This document shows, in pieces, positions 1 through 7,409 of a stretch of DNA of 20,171 nt. The notes below the pieces were generated by a model. The model ran no database searches. It was given only the letters and a program-made list of their open reading frames with translations, and had not been told where the DNA came from. How positions within the stretch are numbered: the stretch's first letter is position 1; every line of letters starts with the position of its first letter. The DNA comes from Anaerolineae bacterium (lineage in GTDB: Bacteria > Chloroflexota > Anaerolineae > 4572-78 > NAK82): assembly GCA_030598425.1 (NCBI GenBank), contig JAUVPY010000003.1, forward strand, positions 1-20,171, in the 5' to 3' direction. The position numbers and the translations under genes were made by a program.

Positions 1-46
1 ACGAACTGTTGGCGATAAACTATCTCACAAATCAAGGAGGCTAACA

Positions 47-1393
47 ATGGTGAAAGAATTGTACGACCCTAACATGTTTAACTACATGTGGGAGAGTTTG
101 GATCAGGACCGTTTCGTTGTCGGCACCTACTACATCGAAGACAATAAGCCTGACTGGGATTTCATTGACCATCTGGGGCAGGTGCAGAGACTGGCTCTGG
201 AGGGCTCCACCGCCAGTTGGATGGAGGTAAAGGAGGAGACGCCCGAGGTGCGCGAGCGTCTGTCGAGCAAAGTGCTGGGGTATTACGAAATCCCGTCGCC
301 CAAAGGCACGAAAAGGGCCGTTGTGCAACTGGCTTTCCCCACCGCTGCCTGGGACGTGAACGTGAATATGCCGATGCTGCTTCTTTCTATCTCCGGCAAC
401 ATCTTTGCCTTCTGCGACCAGGTGCGCTTACTCGACGTGTATATCCCTCAACCAGTTGCCGCCAAATTCAACGGCCCCAAGTTTGGCATCGACGGTATGC
501 GCGAGTTACTGGGAGTTCACGATCGTCCGCTTTGCTTGCAGATAATTAAGCCCAAGATGGGTATGACACCCGAAGAGACAGCGGCTCAGGTCTACCAGAG
601 CGCGCTGGGTGGCGCCGATCTGTGCAAGGACGACGAGATGTGCAGTGAGCTTGACAACTCCCCCTTCGACGCTCGGCTGGAGGCGGTTCTCAAGGCGCTG
701 GACAAAGCGGAACAGGAGACGGGTGAGAAAACCATCTACCTGGTTAGCATCACCGACGAGTCCAGCCGGGTGCACGAAAAGGCGCGCCGCGCTGTAAAGG
801 CCGGGGCAACTGGCCTGCTGGTGGCCTACTCTGTCGGCCTCTCAACCTTCAAAGACCTGGCCGATGATCCCGAAATCAACGTCCCCATCATGCTGCACCC
901 GTCGCATATGCTGGGAATGATCGAGACATATCATTGGGTAGCGCTGTCTAAGCTGTGCCGCCTAAGCGGGGCCGATTTGATGCTGTCCCCTTCCTTGTGG
1001 TCCAGTCTTCAGACCTGCTCGATTGAGGAAGAATTGCGCACCTCGCAGACATTGCGTGCCCCCTTCTACCACATCAAGCGCACCTGGCCCATGCCATCCG
1101 CCGGTATGTACCCCGGCCTGGCTGAAGTGCTGATCCAGGAGCACGGTATTGACTTCATCGTGCCCGCCGGAGGTGGTATGCTCGGCCATCCAATGGGCTA
1201 CAAGGCCGGCGCTATGGCCTGGCGACAGGCCTTTGATGCAGTCCTGTCGGGGATGACGCTCCAAGAGGCGGCGCAGCAGTACCCTGAATTCCGTGCTGCT
1301 GCCGAGACGTGGGGCATCCGCCAGCGTCCCACGACACCCTGGGGCTACGCTGGCCCGGATTACCATCCCAAACTGGCGCCGAAGAATCTCTAA
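47..1393 (+). CDS. RuBisCO-like protein (type IV RLP), sugar-phosphate enolase/decarboxylase-type
   Basis: This 448-residue protein has the RuBisCO large-subunit fold: an N-terminal domain to about residue 140, then the TIM barrel. The first active-site Lys lies in IIKPKMG (K168). The carbamylated-Lys/metal motif is intact in GGADLCKDDE (K194, D196, E197), and the phosphate-binding glycines are in GGGMLGHPMG (375-384). The HRA motif is replaced by LHPSH (H284, P285), so the Arg that binds the second phosphate is lost. The loop-6 Lys is also missing (SGADLMLSPS). This is the RLP pattern: Mg-enolate chemistry without true CO2 fixation. Known RLPs include 5-methylthioribulose-1-phosphate isomerases, MtnW enolases and the apiose-pathway 3-oxo-isoapionate-phosphate decarboxylase/transcarboxylase. 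I cannot assign the substrate. The start is the ATG six bases after AAGGAGG (34-40). It is first in a run of eight co-directional genes, next to dehydrogenase-complex genes. Confidence 0.9.
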   Translation: MVKELYDPNMFNYMWESLDQDRFVVGTYYIEDNKPDWDFIDHLGQVQRLALEGSTASWMEVKEETPEVRERLSSKVLGYYEIPSPKGTKRAVVQLAFPTAAWDVNVNMPMLLLSISGNIFAFCDQVRLLDVYIPQPVAAKFNGPKFGIDGMRELLGVHDRPLCLQIIKPKMGMTPEETAAQVYQSALGGADLCKDDEMCSELDNSPFDARLEAVLKALDKAEQETGEKTIYLVSITDESSRVHEKARRAVKAGATGLLVAYSVGLSTFKDLADDPEINVPIMLHPSHMLGMIETYHWVALSKLCRLSGADLMLSPSLWSSLQTCSIEEELRTSQTLRAPFYHIKRTWPMPSAGMYPGLAEVLIQEHGIDFIVPAGGGMLGHPMGYKAGAMAWRQAFDAVLSGMTLQEAAQQYPEFRAAAETWGIRQRPTTPWGYAGPDYHPKLAPKNL

Positions 1394-1394
1394 C

Positions 1395-1472
1395 GTAGCA
1401 AGGCAGGTAGCAGGCGGCAAAGTAGCATATGGCAATTAACCACTCGTTACCCTGTTACCTGCTACTTGCTAC
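1395..1472. repeat. Imperfect inverted repeat between RLP and E1 alpha genes
   Basis: The arms 1395-1414 and 1451-1472 are near-perfect reverse complements, with one mismatch and a 2-base bulge, around a 36-base loop. Each arm is itself built from GTAGCA/GCAGGTA-like units. There is no T-tract after the second arm, so it is not a canonical intrinsic terminator. It could be a REP-like dispersed element or an RNA-stabilising hairpin that separates RLP expression from the complex genes. An ATG at 1429 in the loop opens an N-terminal extension of the next gene, but that start is disfavoured. Confidence 0.6.
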
Positions 1473-1506
1473 CCGATTTTCCGATTCCTTACCTGAGGAT
1501 AGCTTG

Positions 1507-2490
1507 ATGTCTAAATCTGATGTCCCATTGTTGGACATGTATCGCACGATGCTGACCATCCGCCGCTTTGAGGAGCGGTGCAACTACCTCTTCATGCAGG
1601 GGCGAATTCCCTCGACATTGCACCTCTACATTGGGCAAGAGGCGGTCGCTACCGGCATCTGTGCTCATCTGAGTCCCGAAGACTACGCGCTGAGTACCCA
1701 CCGGCCACACGGTCACGCCATCGCCAAGGGAGTTGCGCCGCGGGCGATCATGGCCGAGTTGTTTGCGAAAAGCACCGGTTGCTGCCAGGCGAAAGGCGGC
1801 TCGATGCACGTTGGTGACATCGAGGTGGGGATGGTACCGGCCATCGCTATCGTTGGCGCAAATATCCCCATCGCAGCGGGGATGGCGCTGGCCGCCAAGC
1901 GATTGGGCACAGACCGGGTGGCCGTCAGCTTCTTTGGTGATGGGGCTGCCAACGAAGGTGCGTTTCACGAGGGGATGAACATGGCGGCCATCTGGGATCT
2001 ACCCGTTGTATACGTCTGCGAGAACAACCTGTACGCGGCCTCGACGCCGGTCTCTGTCGCCTTCAAGATTGAGGACATCGCCGACCGCGCGGCTGCCTAT
2101 GGTATACCCGGCGTGGTGGTGGATGGCAACGACGTGATCGCCGTTCATGAGGTAGCCGGCGAGGCGATTGCTCGCGCGCGGCGGGGAGAGGGACCGACGT
2201 TTATCGAATGTAAAACCTACCGTCTGTGCGGGCACTCGCGCAGTGACCCCCGCACCTATCGCTCCCAAGAGGAAGAGGCGGAGTGGGAGACCATAGACCC
2301 CATCCCACGCCTGGGTGCACAACTCAAGGAAGCCGGTCTGGCCACCGATGAGGCGCTAACGGCCATCGAGGGAGAGGTGGAGTCTTTAATTGACGAAGCG
2401 GTAGCCTTCGCAGAAGAGAGCCCCTCGCCGGAGCCCACCGACACGTTAACACACGTTTTTTATACGCAGACGCAAAGCGAGGAGGGTTGA
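1507..2490 (+). CDS. 2-oxo acid/acetoin dehydrogenase complex E1 component, alpha subunit
   Basis: This is the thiamine-diphosphate-dependent dehydrogenase alpha subunit, 327 residues from the ATG at 1507, a usual length for PdhA/AcoA/BkdA types. The ThDP/Mg motif runs from GDG (144-146) to NN (173-174) in CENNLYAAS. The family phosphorylation-loop region is visible as YRLCGHSRSDP, followed by YRSQEEE. The frame is open back to an ATG at 1429, but those 26 extra residues are encoded by a repeat hairpin and match no E1 start, whereas GAGG at 1495-1498 lies eight bases before 1507. With E1 beta it decarboxylates a 2-oxo acid (or cleaves acetoin) and passes the acyl group to E2 lipoyl groups. 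The sequence does not settle pyruvate against acetoin or branched-chain substrates. The RLP neighbour suggests a specialised substrate. Confidence 0.9.
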   Translation: MSKSDVPLLDMYRTMLTIRRFEERCNYLFMQGRIPSTLHLYIGQEAVATGICAHLSPEDYALSTHRPHGHAIAKGVAPRAIMAELFAKSTGCCQAKGGSMHVGDIEVGMVPAIAIVGANIPIAAGMALAAKRLGTDRVAVSFFGDGAANEGAFHEGMNMAAIWDLPVVYVCENNLYAASTPVSVAFKIEDIADRAAAYGIPGVVVDGNDVIAVHEVAGEAIARARRGEGPTFIECKTYRLCGHSRSDPRTYRSQEEEAEWETIDPIPRLGAQLKEAGLATDEALTAIEGEVESLIDEAVAFAEESPSPEPTDTLTHVFYTQTQSEEG

Positions 2491-2491
2491 G

Positions 2492-3505
2492 ATGGCCGAG
2501 ATGAGTATCGCCGAAGCCTTGCGCCAGGCCATTCGCGAGGAGATGCAGCGCGATCCCCGCGTATTCTGCGTCGGTGAAGACATCGGGATCACAGGCGGTT
2601 TTGGCGGTGCCTTCACCGTCACACTGGGGCTGGCCGATGAGTTTGGCCACGAGCGCATCCTGGACACCCCTATTTCGGAGATTGGCATCGCTGGCCTCGC
2701 CGTCGGTTCAGCTATGGCCGGACTGCGTCCCATCGCCGACGTCCAGTATGGGGATTTTCTGTTTTGCATGATGGACCAGCTTGCTAACCAGGCGGCCAAG
2801 ATGACGTACATGTCGGGCGGCACGGTAAAAGTGCCCATGGTCATGCGAGCGCCGGTGGGCTCGACCCGGCGCGGCGCGCAACACGCCCAGAGCCTGGAGG
2901 CCTTCTTCACCCACGTCCCTGGTCTCAAAGTAGTCGCCCCCTCCACCGCCTACGATGCCAAGGGACTGCTCAAGAGCGCCGTGCGCGACGATAACCCGGT
3001 CATTGTCTTTGAGCACAAGCTCCTTTATGGCAGCAAGGGCCCCAGATCAGAGGCCGGGTCCGTCAGCCCCATCGGCGAAGTGCCCGAAGAGGAGTACCTG
3101 GTCCCCATTGGGAAAGGCATCACTCGTCGAGAGGGGAGCGATGTCACCATCGTCGGAAAGCTGTTGACGGTGTATCGGGCTTTGGCCGCCGCTGAAAAGC
3201 TGGCTCAGGATGGAATACAGGCCGAAGTCATCGATCCGCGCACCCTGGTGCCTTTGGACAAAGAACTAATCCTGGAGTCGGTGTGCAAGACCGGCCGGCT
3301 CGTCATCGTCGAGGAGGATAATCTCACCGGCGGGTGGGCGGCAGACGTCGCTGCCATCGTCGCCGAGGAGGCCTTCTTCTGGCTTGACGCGCCCATCAAG
3401 CGCGTATCCGCACCTGACACACCAGCGCCCTTTGCCCCGGTCATGGAGGAGTTCTACGTGCCCAGCGAGGAGCGGGTGATCGAGGCGGTCAAAGCGCTCT
3501 TCTAA
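2492..3505 (+). CDS. 2-oxo acid/acetoin dehydrogenase complex E1 component, beta subunit
   Basis: A 337-residue transketolase-like beta subunit that pairs with the preceding alpha subunit; alpha2beta2 is the family norm. The N-terminal pyrimidine-binding domain has VGEDIG near residue 27 and DTPISE with the ThDP-activating Glu at E63. AQHAQSLEA carries the conserved active-site-channel His (H131). The C-terminal transketolase domain (about 205-330) contains GKLLTVYRALAAAEKL, DPRTLVPLD and EEDNLTGGW. The start ATG overlaps the RBS/stop region of E1 alpha: GAGGAGGG at 2479-2486 and the TGA at 2488-2490 are followed after one base by ATG, indicating translational coupling. PDH E1 beta, AcoB and BkdB cannot be separated from sequence reading alone. 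Confidence 0.92.
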   Translation: MAEMSIAEALRQAIREEMQRDPRVFCVGEDIGITGGFGGAFTVTLGLADEFGHERILDTPISEIGIAGLAVGSAMAGLRPIADVQYGDFLFCMMDQLANQAAKMTYMSGGTVKVPMVMRAPVGSTRRGAQHAQSLEAFFTHVPGLKVVAPSTAYDAKGLLKSAVRDDNPVIVFEHKLLYGSKGPRSEAGSVSPIGEVPEEEYLVPIGKGITRREGSDVTIVGKLLTVYRALAAAEKLAQDGIQAEVIDPRTLVPLDKELILESVCKTGRLVIVEEDNLTGGWAADVAAIVAEEAFFWLDAPIKRVSAPDTPAPFAPVMEEFYVPSEERVIEAVKALF

Positions 3506-3516
3506 CAGAGGTTGTT

Positions 3517-4854
3517 ATGGCTACCGAAGTACTGGTTCCCCCCCTGGGACAGACAGTAGACACAGTGACGTTAGTTGCCTGGTACAAAGCCGAAGGCGAG
3601 ACGGTGGCGCAAGGCGAATCGTTGTTTGCCATAGAGACCGACAAGGCCACCCTTGACATAGAGGCACCTGCCTCCGGGGTGCTGCGAGGGGTGACGGCAC
3701 AGCCCGGCGATGAGATAAAGGTGTTGAGCCCCATCGCCCTCATCGCCGCGCCGGACGAGGCAGCGGAAGGCCCTCGACCCCCTGCCCACCCCTGCTCCGC
3801 TGATTCTGATACGCCGCCCGCCCCTCGCCCAGATCGGACAACGGAGAAGAGGGGACGAGGAGACGGGCGAGGACGCATCTTCATTTCACCCCGCGCCCGG
3901 CGGTTGGCTGAAGAGCATAGCATCCCGCTGGAGGCTTTGGAAGCCACCGGCCCAGAAGGGGCCATCATTGAGCGCGATGTGCGCGCCTATCTGGACGCGC
4001 ACGCAGGCCCGTCGATCACGCCGGTGGCCCGCCGCATGGCCGACGGAGCTGGCTTGGACTGGCGGGGCCTGACTGGCAGTGGTCCGGGGGGACGTGTCAC
4101 GCGTGATGATGTGGTCCAAGCTCTGGAGAAAGCCCCCAAGGCGGCAGCAGTTGTGACGGCGCCCGCTGAGATAAACGAAGCGATTGAGTCGATACCACTG
4201 CGCAGCGTGCGAGCTGTTATCGCCGAACGCATGCTTCGCAGCGCGACCGACGCCGCCCAGGTCACTCTGACTGCGGAGGCTGACGCCACCGCTCTGGTTA
4301 AGCTGCGCGACCAGTTGGCTCAGGATGGGGTCAATGCATCGTATAACGATCTGTTCCTGTACATCCTTGGACGGGCGCTAACTGAACATCCTCTGCTCAA
4401 TGCTTCCCTGGAAGGGGATACCATCAAGGTGTGGCAACGCATACACATCGGGCTGGCTGTGGACACAGAGCGCGGCTTGCTGGTGCCGGTGGTGCGTAAT
4501 GTTGATCGCAAGAGGCTGCTCCAGCTTTCCGAAGAGACGCTATCCCTGGTCGACCGGGCTCGGGCTGGCCAGTGTACCCCTGATGAGTTAAGTGGAGGGA
4601 CCTTTACCCTGACCAACTTGGGCATGTTCGGGATTGACGCCTTTACGCCGCTCATTAACCTTCCCGAGTGTGCCGTTTTGGGTGTGGGGCGTATAAAGAG
4701 GCAGCCGGTGATGGTGGGCGATGAAGTCGTGGGGCGGGAGATGGTATGGTTGAGTCTCACGTTCGATCATCGCCTGGTGGACGGTGGCCCCGCGGCGCGC
4801 TTTTTACAGCGGGTCGTACAACTGGTGGAGCGTACGCATCTACTCATGGCCTAG
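3517..4854 (+). CDS. 2-oxo acid dehydrogenase E2 component (dihydrolipoyl acyltransferase) with two subunit-binding domains
   Basis: This 445-residue protein transfers the acyl group from E1 to CoA through a swinging lipoyl arm. One lipoyl domain (about 1-78) carries the lipoylated Lys at K43 in ETDKATLD. A Pro/Arg-rich flexible linker follows (79-121). Two peripheral subunit-binding motifs come next, at 122-159 (FISPRARRLAEE... to VRAYL) and 167-203 (ITPVARRMAD... to VVQAL); most E2 proteins have only one. The catalytic acyltransferase domain (about 214-445) contains the signature FDHRLVDGG with H418 and D422. It starts 11 bases after the E1 beta stop and is clearly in the same operon. No E3 gene is visible here, so E3 must come from elsewhere in the genome. 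Acyl specificity is unknown. Confidence 0.92.
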   Translation: MATEVLVPPLGQTVDTVTLVAWYKAEGETVAQGESLFAIETDKATLDIEAPASGVLRGVTAQPGDEIKVLSPIALIAAPDEAAEGPRPPAHPCSADSDTPPAPRPDRTTEKRGRGDGRGRIFISPRARRLAEEHSIPLEALEATGPEGAIIERDVRAYLDAHAGPSITPVARRMADGAGLDWRGLTGSGPGGRVTRDDVVQALEKAPKAAAVVTAPAEINEAIESIPLRSVRAVIAERMLRSATDAAQVTLTAEADATALVKLRDQLAQDGVNASYNDLFLYILGRALTEHPLLNASLEGDTIKVWQRIHIGLAVDTERGLLVPVVRNVDRKRLLQLSEETLSLVDRARAGQCTPDELSGGTFTLTNLGMFGIDAFTPLINLPECAVLGVGRIKRQPVMVGDEVVGREMVWLSLTFDHRLVDGGPAARFLQRVVQLVERTHLLMA

Positions 4855-4877
4855 ACCTAGAGGTATCTTCCTAAACC

Positions 4878-5969
4878 ATGAATGACCGTCCTTTTTCCGT
4901 GGATGTTTCGCCCAACTGGGAGGGGTTGCTTAGCTGTATTGAACGTCGGGCGACGCCAGACCGGGTATATTTCATCGAGCTTCTGTGGGATGAAGAGGTT
5001 CAAACGGCTATCTGCGATAGATTTGGCCTGCTGGATGGTCTGGACCCAGACGATGCGTTCCTTGAGCAGAAGCGTCTGGTGAAACTGCAACGCTTTCTGG
5101 GTTATGATTACGTGCGTTGTAGTTTAGATGGCTGGGAGATGCCCCTCAATCGTTTGGCGATCGAGGACACGGCTGAGTTAGCGCGCGATGACGGACGGAG
5201 CTTCGTAGACGAACACAGGGGCCCGATTACCAACTGGGAGGAGTTTGAGGCTTACCCGTGGCCTGATCCCGAATCGGCGTCAACTTGCTCTTTGGAATGG
5301 TATGAGGCCAATCTGCCCGAAGATATGTGCGTTGTGGGCAGCGGGGGGTTCGCCCACTTTGCCGAGTATCTGGCGTGGTTGATGGGCTATGAGACGCTGT
5401 GTTACTCCTTATTCGACCAACGGGAGCTGGTAGCTGCCATCAGCGAGCGCTTGATTGATGTGTATAGACGGTTTATGAAATGCCTGCTCGAGTTTGATCG
5501 CGTAAAGCTGATTTGGGGTAGCGACGACATGGGCTTTCGCACCGGGACACTAATCAGCCCTGACGATCTGCGCGAGTTCGTGCTTCCTGGGCATAAGCTT
5601 ATGGCTCAAATGTCGCACGCGGCTGGCCGGCCGTACCTGCTTCACTCATGTGGGAACCTGGACGCGATCATGGAAGATCTGATCGAAGATGTAGGCATCG
5701 ATGCCAAGCACTCATTTGAAGACACGATTGAGAGTGTCGTCTCAGCCAAGCGGCAGTACGGAGATCGAATCGCTGTTCTCGGCGGTATTGACATGGATTT
5801 CCTTTGTTGGGCGAGTGAAGAGCAGGTTCGCCAGCGAGTTCGCGACACGCTTGAGAGATGTATGCCTGGCGGTGGCTATTGCCTGGGTACCGGGAATAGT
5901 GTTGCAAACTACATACCCCTGGAAAATTATCTGGCCATGTTGGATGAAGGCCGAAAGTTCAAGATCTGA
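4878..5969 (+). CDS. URO-D superfamily protein, MtaA/CmuA-like (His-x-Cys...Cys metal site)
   Basis: A 363-residue TIM-barrel protein of the uroporphyrinogen decarboxylase/cobalamin methyltransferase superfamily. LLHSCGN gives H256 and C258, and GGGYCLGTGNS gives C335. This His-x-Cys...Cys set matches the zinc site of MtaA/CmuA-type methyltransferases, which move methyl groups between corrinoid proteins and thiols. Genuine haem-pathway HemE enzymes lack this set, so a role in uroporphyrinogen decarboxylation is unlikely. No corrinoid protein lies in the window, so methyl transfer remains an inference. The only upstream RBS-like sequence is a weak GAGG at 4860-4863, so translation may depend on coupling to the E2 gene 23 bases upstream. 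Two more URO-D-like genes lie at 17430 and 19970. Confidence 0.8.
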   Translation: MNDRPFSVDVSPNWEGLLSCIERRATPDRVYFIELLWDEEVQTAICDRFGLLDGLDPDDAFLEQKRLVKLQRFLGYDYVRCSLDGWEMPLNRLAIEDTAELARDDGRSFVDEHRGPITNWEEFEAYPWPDPESASTCSLEWYEANLPEDMCVVGSGGFAHFAEYLAWLMGYETLCYSLFDQRELVAAISERLIDVYRRFMKCLLEFDRVKLIWGSDDMGFRTGTLISPDDLREFVLPGHKLMAQMSHAAGRPYLLHSCGNLDAIMEDLIEDVGIDAKHSFEDTIESVVSAKRQYGDRIAVLGGIDMDFLCWASEEQVRQRVRDTLERCMPGGGYCLGTGNSVANYIPLENYLAMLDEGRKFKI

Positions 5970-6010
5970 GACAACCTGTTGAAGCTTTCGATTTCTCAAG
6001 GAATTCAGCT

Positions 6011-7342
6011 ATGGATCCCACGCTCGAACGAATCTATGGGATGACAGGTGCCCAGATAGAGGCCGCGAGGCGACATCTGATGGTAGGGGGAGCCACGCCA
6101 GGCCCTACTTTGGTCAAAGGCAAAGGGGTGCGTGTACAGGATATTGATGGCAACAGCTACATCGACTGTACGTCGCAGGGTTGGGCGTTGTACCTGGGCT
6201 ATACTAACGACGAAATCAGGCAGGTCATCTGTGAGCACGCTCAGAACTTGACCCACGTTCACCAGGGCTTCAATTCGTTGCCCCAGCTCTACCTGGTCAG
6301 TTGCCTGGCCCAGTTGGCCCCGGATGGCCTGGACCGCGTTTCCTTCACGGTGGGGGGAGGGCCGGCCGTCGAGGCGGCTATGAAGATCGCTCTGCGCAAC
6401 CGGCCCGGTGCCAAGGAGTTTATCGCTCTCTGGGATAGTTACCACGGCACTACATTTGGTTCTGCCGGCGCCTCGTGGATCGCCACCCGTGCCGCTGGGA
6501 GCTTTACCGGCCAGCAGCATTTCCTGCCTATGCTGCACAGTGTGCAGCGCGCGCCAAATCCCTATTGCTACCGCTGTCCCTTTGGCCAGGAACTGGCAAG
6601 TTGTGATTTGATGTGTGCGGAGATGTTGCGCATCACCATCGAGCGAGGGGTGAACGGGCCGACGGCTGGCGTGATCCTGGAACCTATCCAGGCCAGCGGA
6701 GGGCAGATCATTTTTCCCAAACGCTATCTGGATCGAGTGCGCGAGATTTGCGACGAATACGAGGTTCCGCTGATCTTCGATGAAGTCCAGACGTTTTGCC
6801 GTATTGGACAATGGTTCGCCGCCGAATACTTCGCGGTAACGCCTGATATTATTGCAATGGGTAAGGGGTTAGGGGCCGGATTGCCCATCGCCGCCATAAT
6901 TATTCGTGACAAGCTCGAAGGATTCAGTTTGAAAGCCGAGGAGCTGCATACCTTTGCCAACAATTCACTGTCGCAGGTGGCTGCGATTAAGCAGATTGAG
7001 ATCATTGAGCGCGATGGAGTCCTGGAGAATACCCGCCAGGTGGGAGCTTATCTGGCCGACGGCCTGCGCAAACTGCAGGAGGAGTTTCCCGAGATGGGGG
7101 ACATCCGTGCCGTTGGCTTACACATCGGCGTCGAGTATGTGCGCGACCCAGGGACCAAAGAGCCTGCCGTTGAAGAATGTCTCCAGATTCGCCGGGAAGG
7201 GCTGCAGTTGGGTGCCATTTTTGGCCTGGGCGGGGTGCGCAAGAATGTGCTCAAGGTCAAGCCTCCCCTGATCGTGACGTGGGGGGAAGCGGACGAAATA
7301 CTGGATATCCTACGGCAGGCTATGCACAAGGTACTGCGGTAG
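6011..7342 (+). CDS. Class III (fold type I) PLP-dependent aminotransferase
   Basis: A 443-residue protein of the class III aminotransferase family, which includes 4-aminobutyrate and ornithine aminotransferases, glutamate-1-semialdehyde aminomutase and dialkylglycine decarboxylase. The PLP Lys is K285 in AMGKGLGAGLP. The cofactor-contacting Asp is D257 in FDEVQT, and SYHGTTFGS is the usual PLP-ring motif. A Cys-rich segment, PYCYRCPFGQ, resembles that of GABA-type aminotransferases and related decarboxylases. The start ATG has AAGGA at 5998-6002, eight bases upstream. Transamination of an omega-amino acid to a semialdehyde would suit the hydroxyacid-oxoacid transhydrogenase-like dehydrogenase encoded next, but the substrate cannot be fixed. 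A lyase or decarboxylase role within this fold is also possible. Confidence 0.85.
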   Translation: MDPTLERIYGMTGAQIEAARRHLMVGGATPGPTLVKGKGVRVQDIDGNSYIDCTSQGWALYLGYTNDEIRQVICEHAQNLTHVHQGFNSLPQLYLVSCLAQLAPDGLDRVSFTVGGGPAVEAAMKIALRNRPGAKEFIALWDSYHGTTFGSAGASWIATRAAGSFTGQQHFLPMLHSVQRAPNPYCYRCPFGQELASCDLMCAEMLRITIERGVNGPTAGVILEPIQASGGQIIFPKRYLDRVREICDEYEVPLIFDEVQTFCRIGQWFAAEYFAVTPDIIAMGKGLGAGLPIAAIIIRDKLEGFSLKAEELHTFANNSLSQVAAIKQIEIIERDGVLENTRQVGAYLADGLRKLQEEFPEMGDIRAVGLHIGVEYVRDPGTKEPAVEECLQIRREGLQLGAIFGLGGVRKNVLKVKPPLIVTWGEADEILDILRQAMHKVLR

Positions 7343-7409
7343 TGGCCTGCGGCGTGAGTACTTCGTACAAAAGCTGACTTGCTGGCACCCCACGTGGGAG
7401 AAAAAAACC

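Noticed and set aside
1429..1506. N-terminal extension of E1 alpha from the ATG at 1429
   Set aside because: It is encoded by the loop and arm of the inverted repeat, has no good ribosome site and matches no E1 N-terminus; the ATG at 1507 has GAGG at proper spacing.
4878..5969. Haem-biosynthesis HemE for the first URO-D-like gene
   Set aside because: It has a His-x-Cys...Cys site typical of MtaA/CmuA and lies among catabolic genes with no other haem genes.
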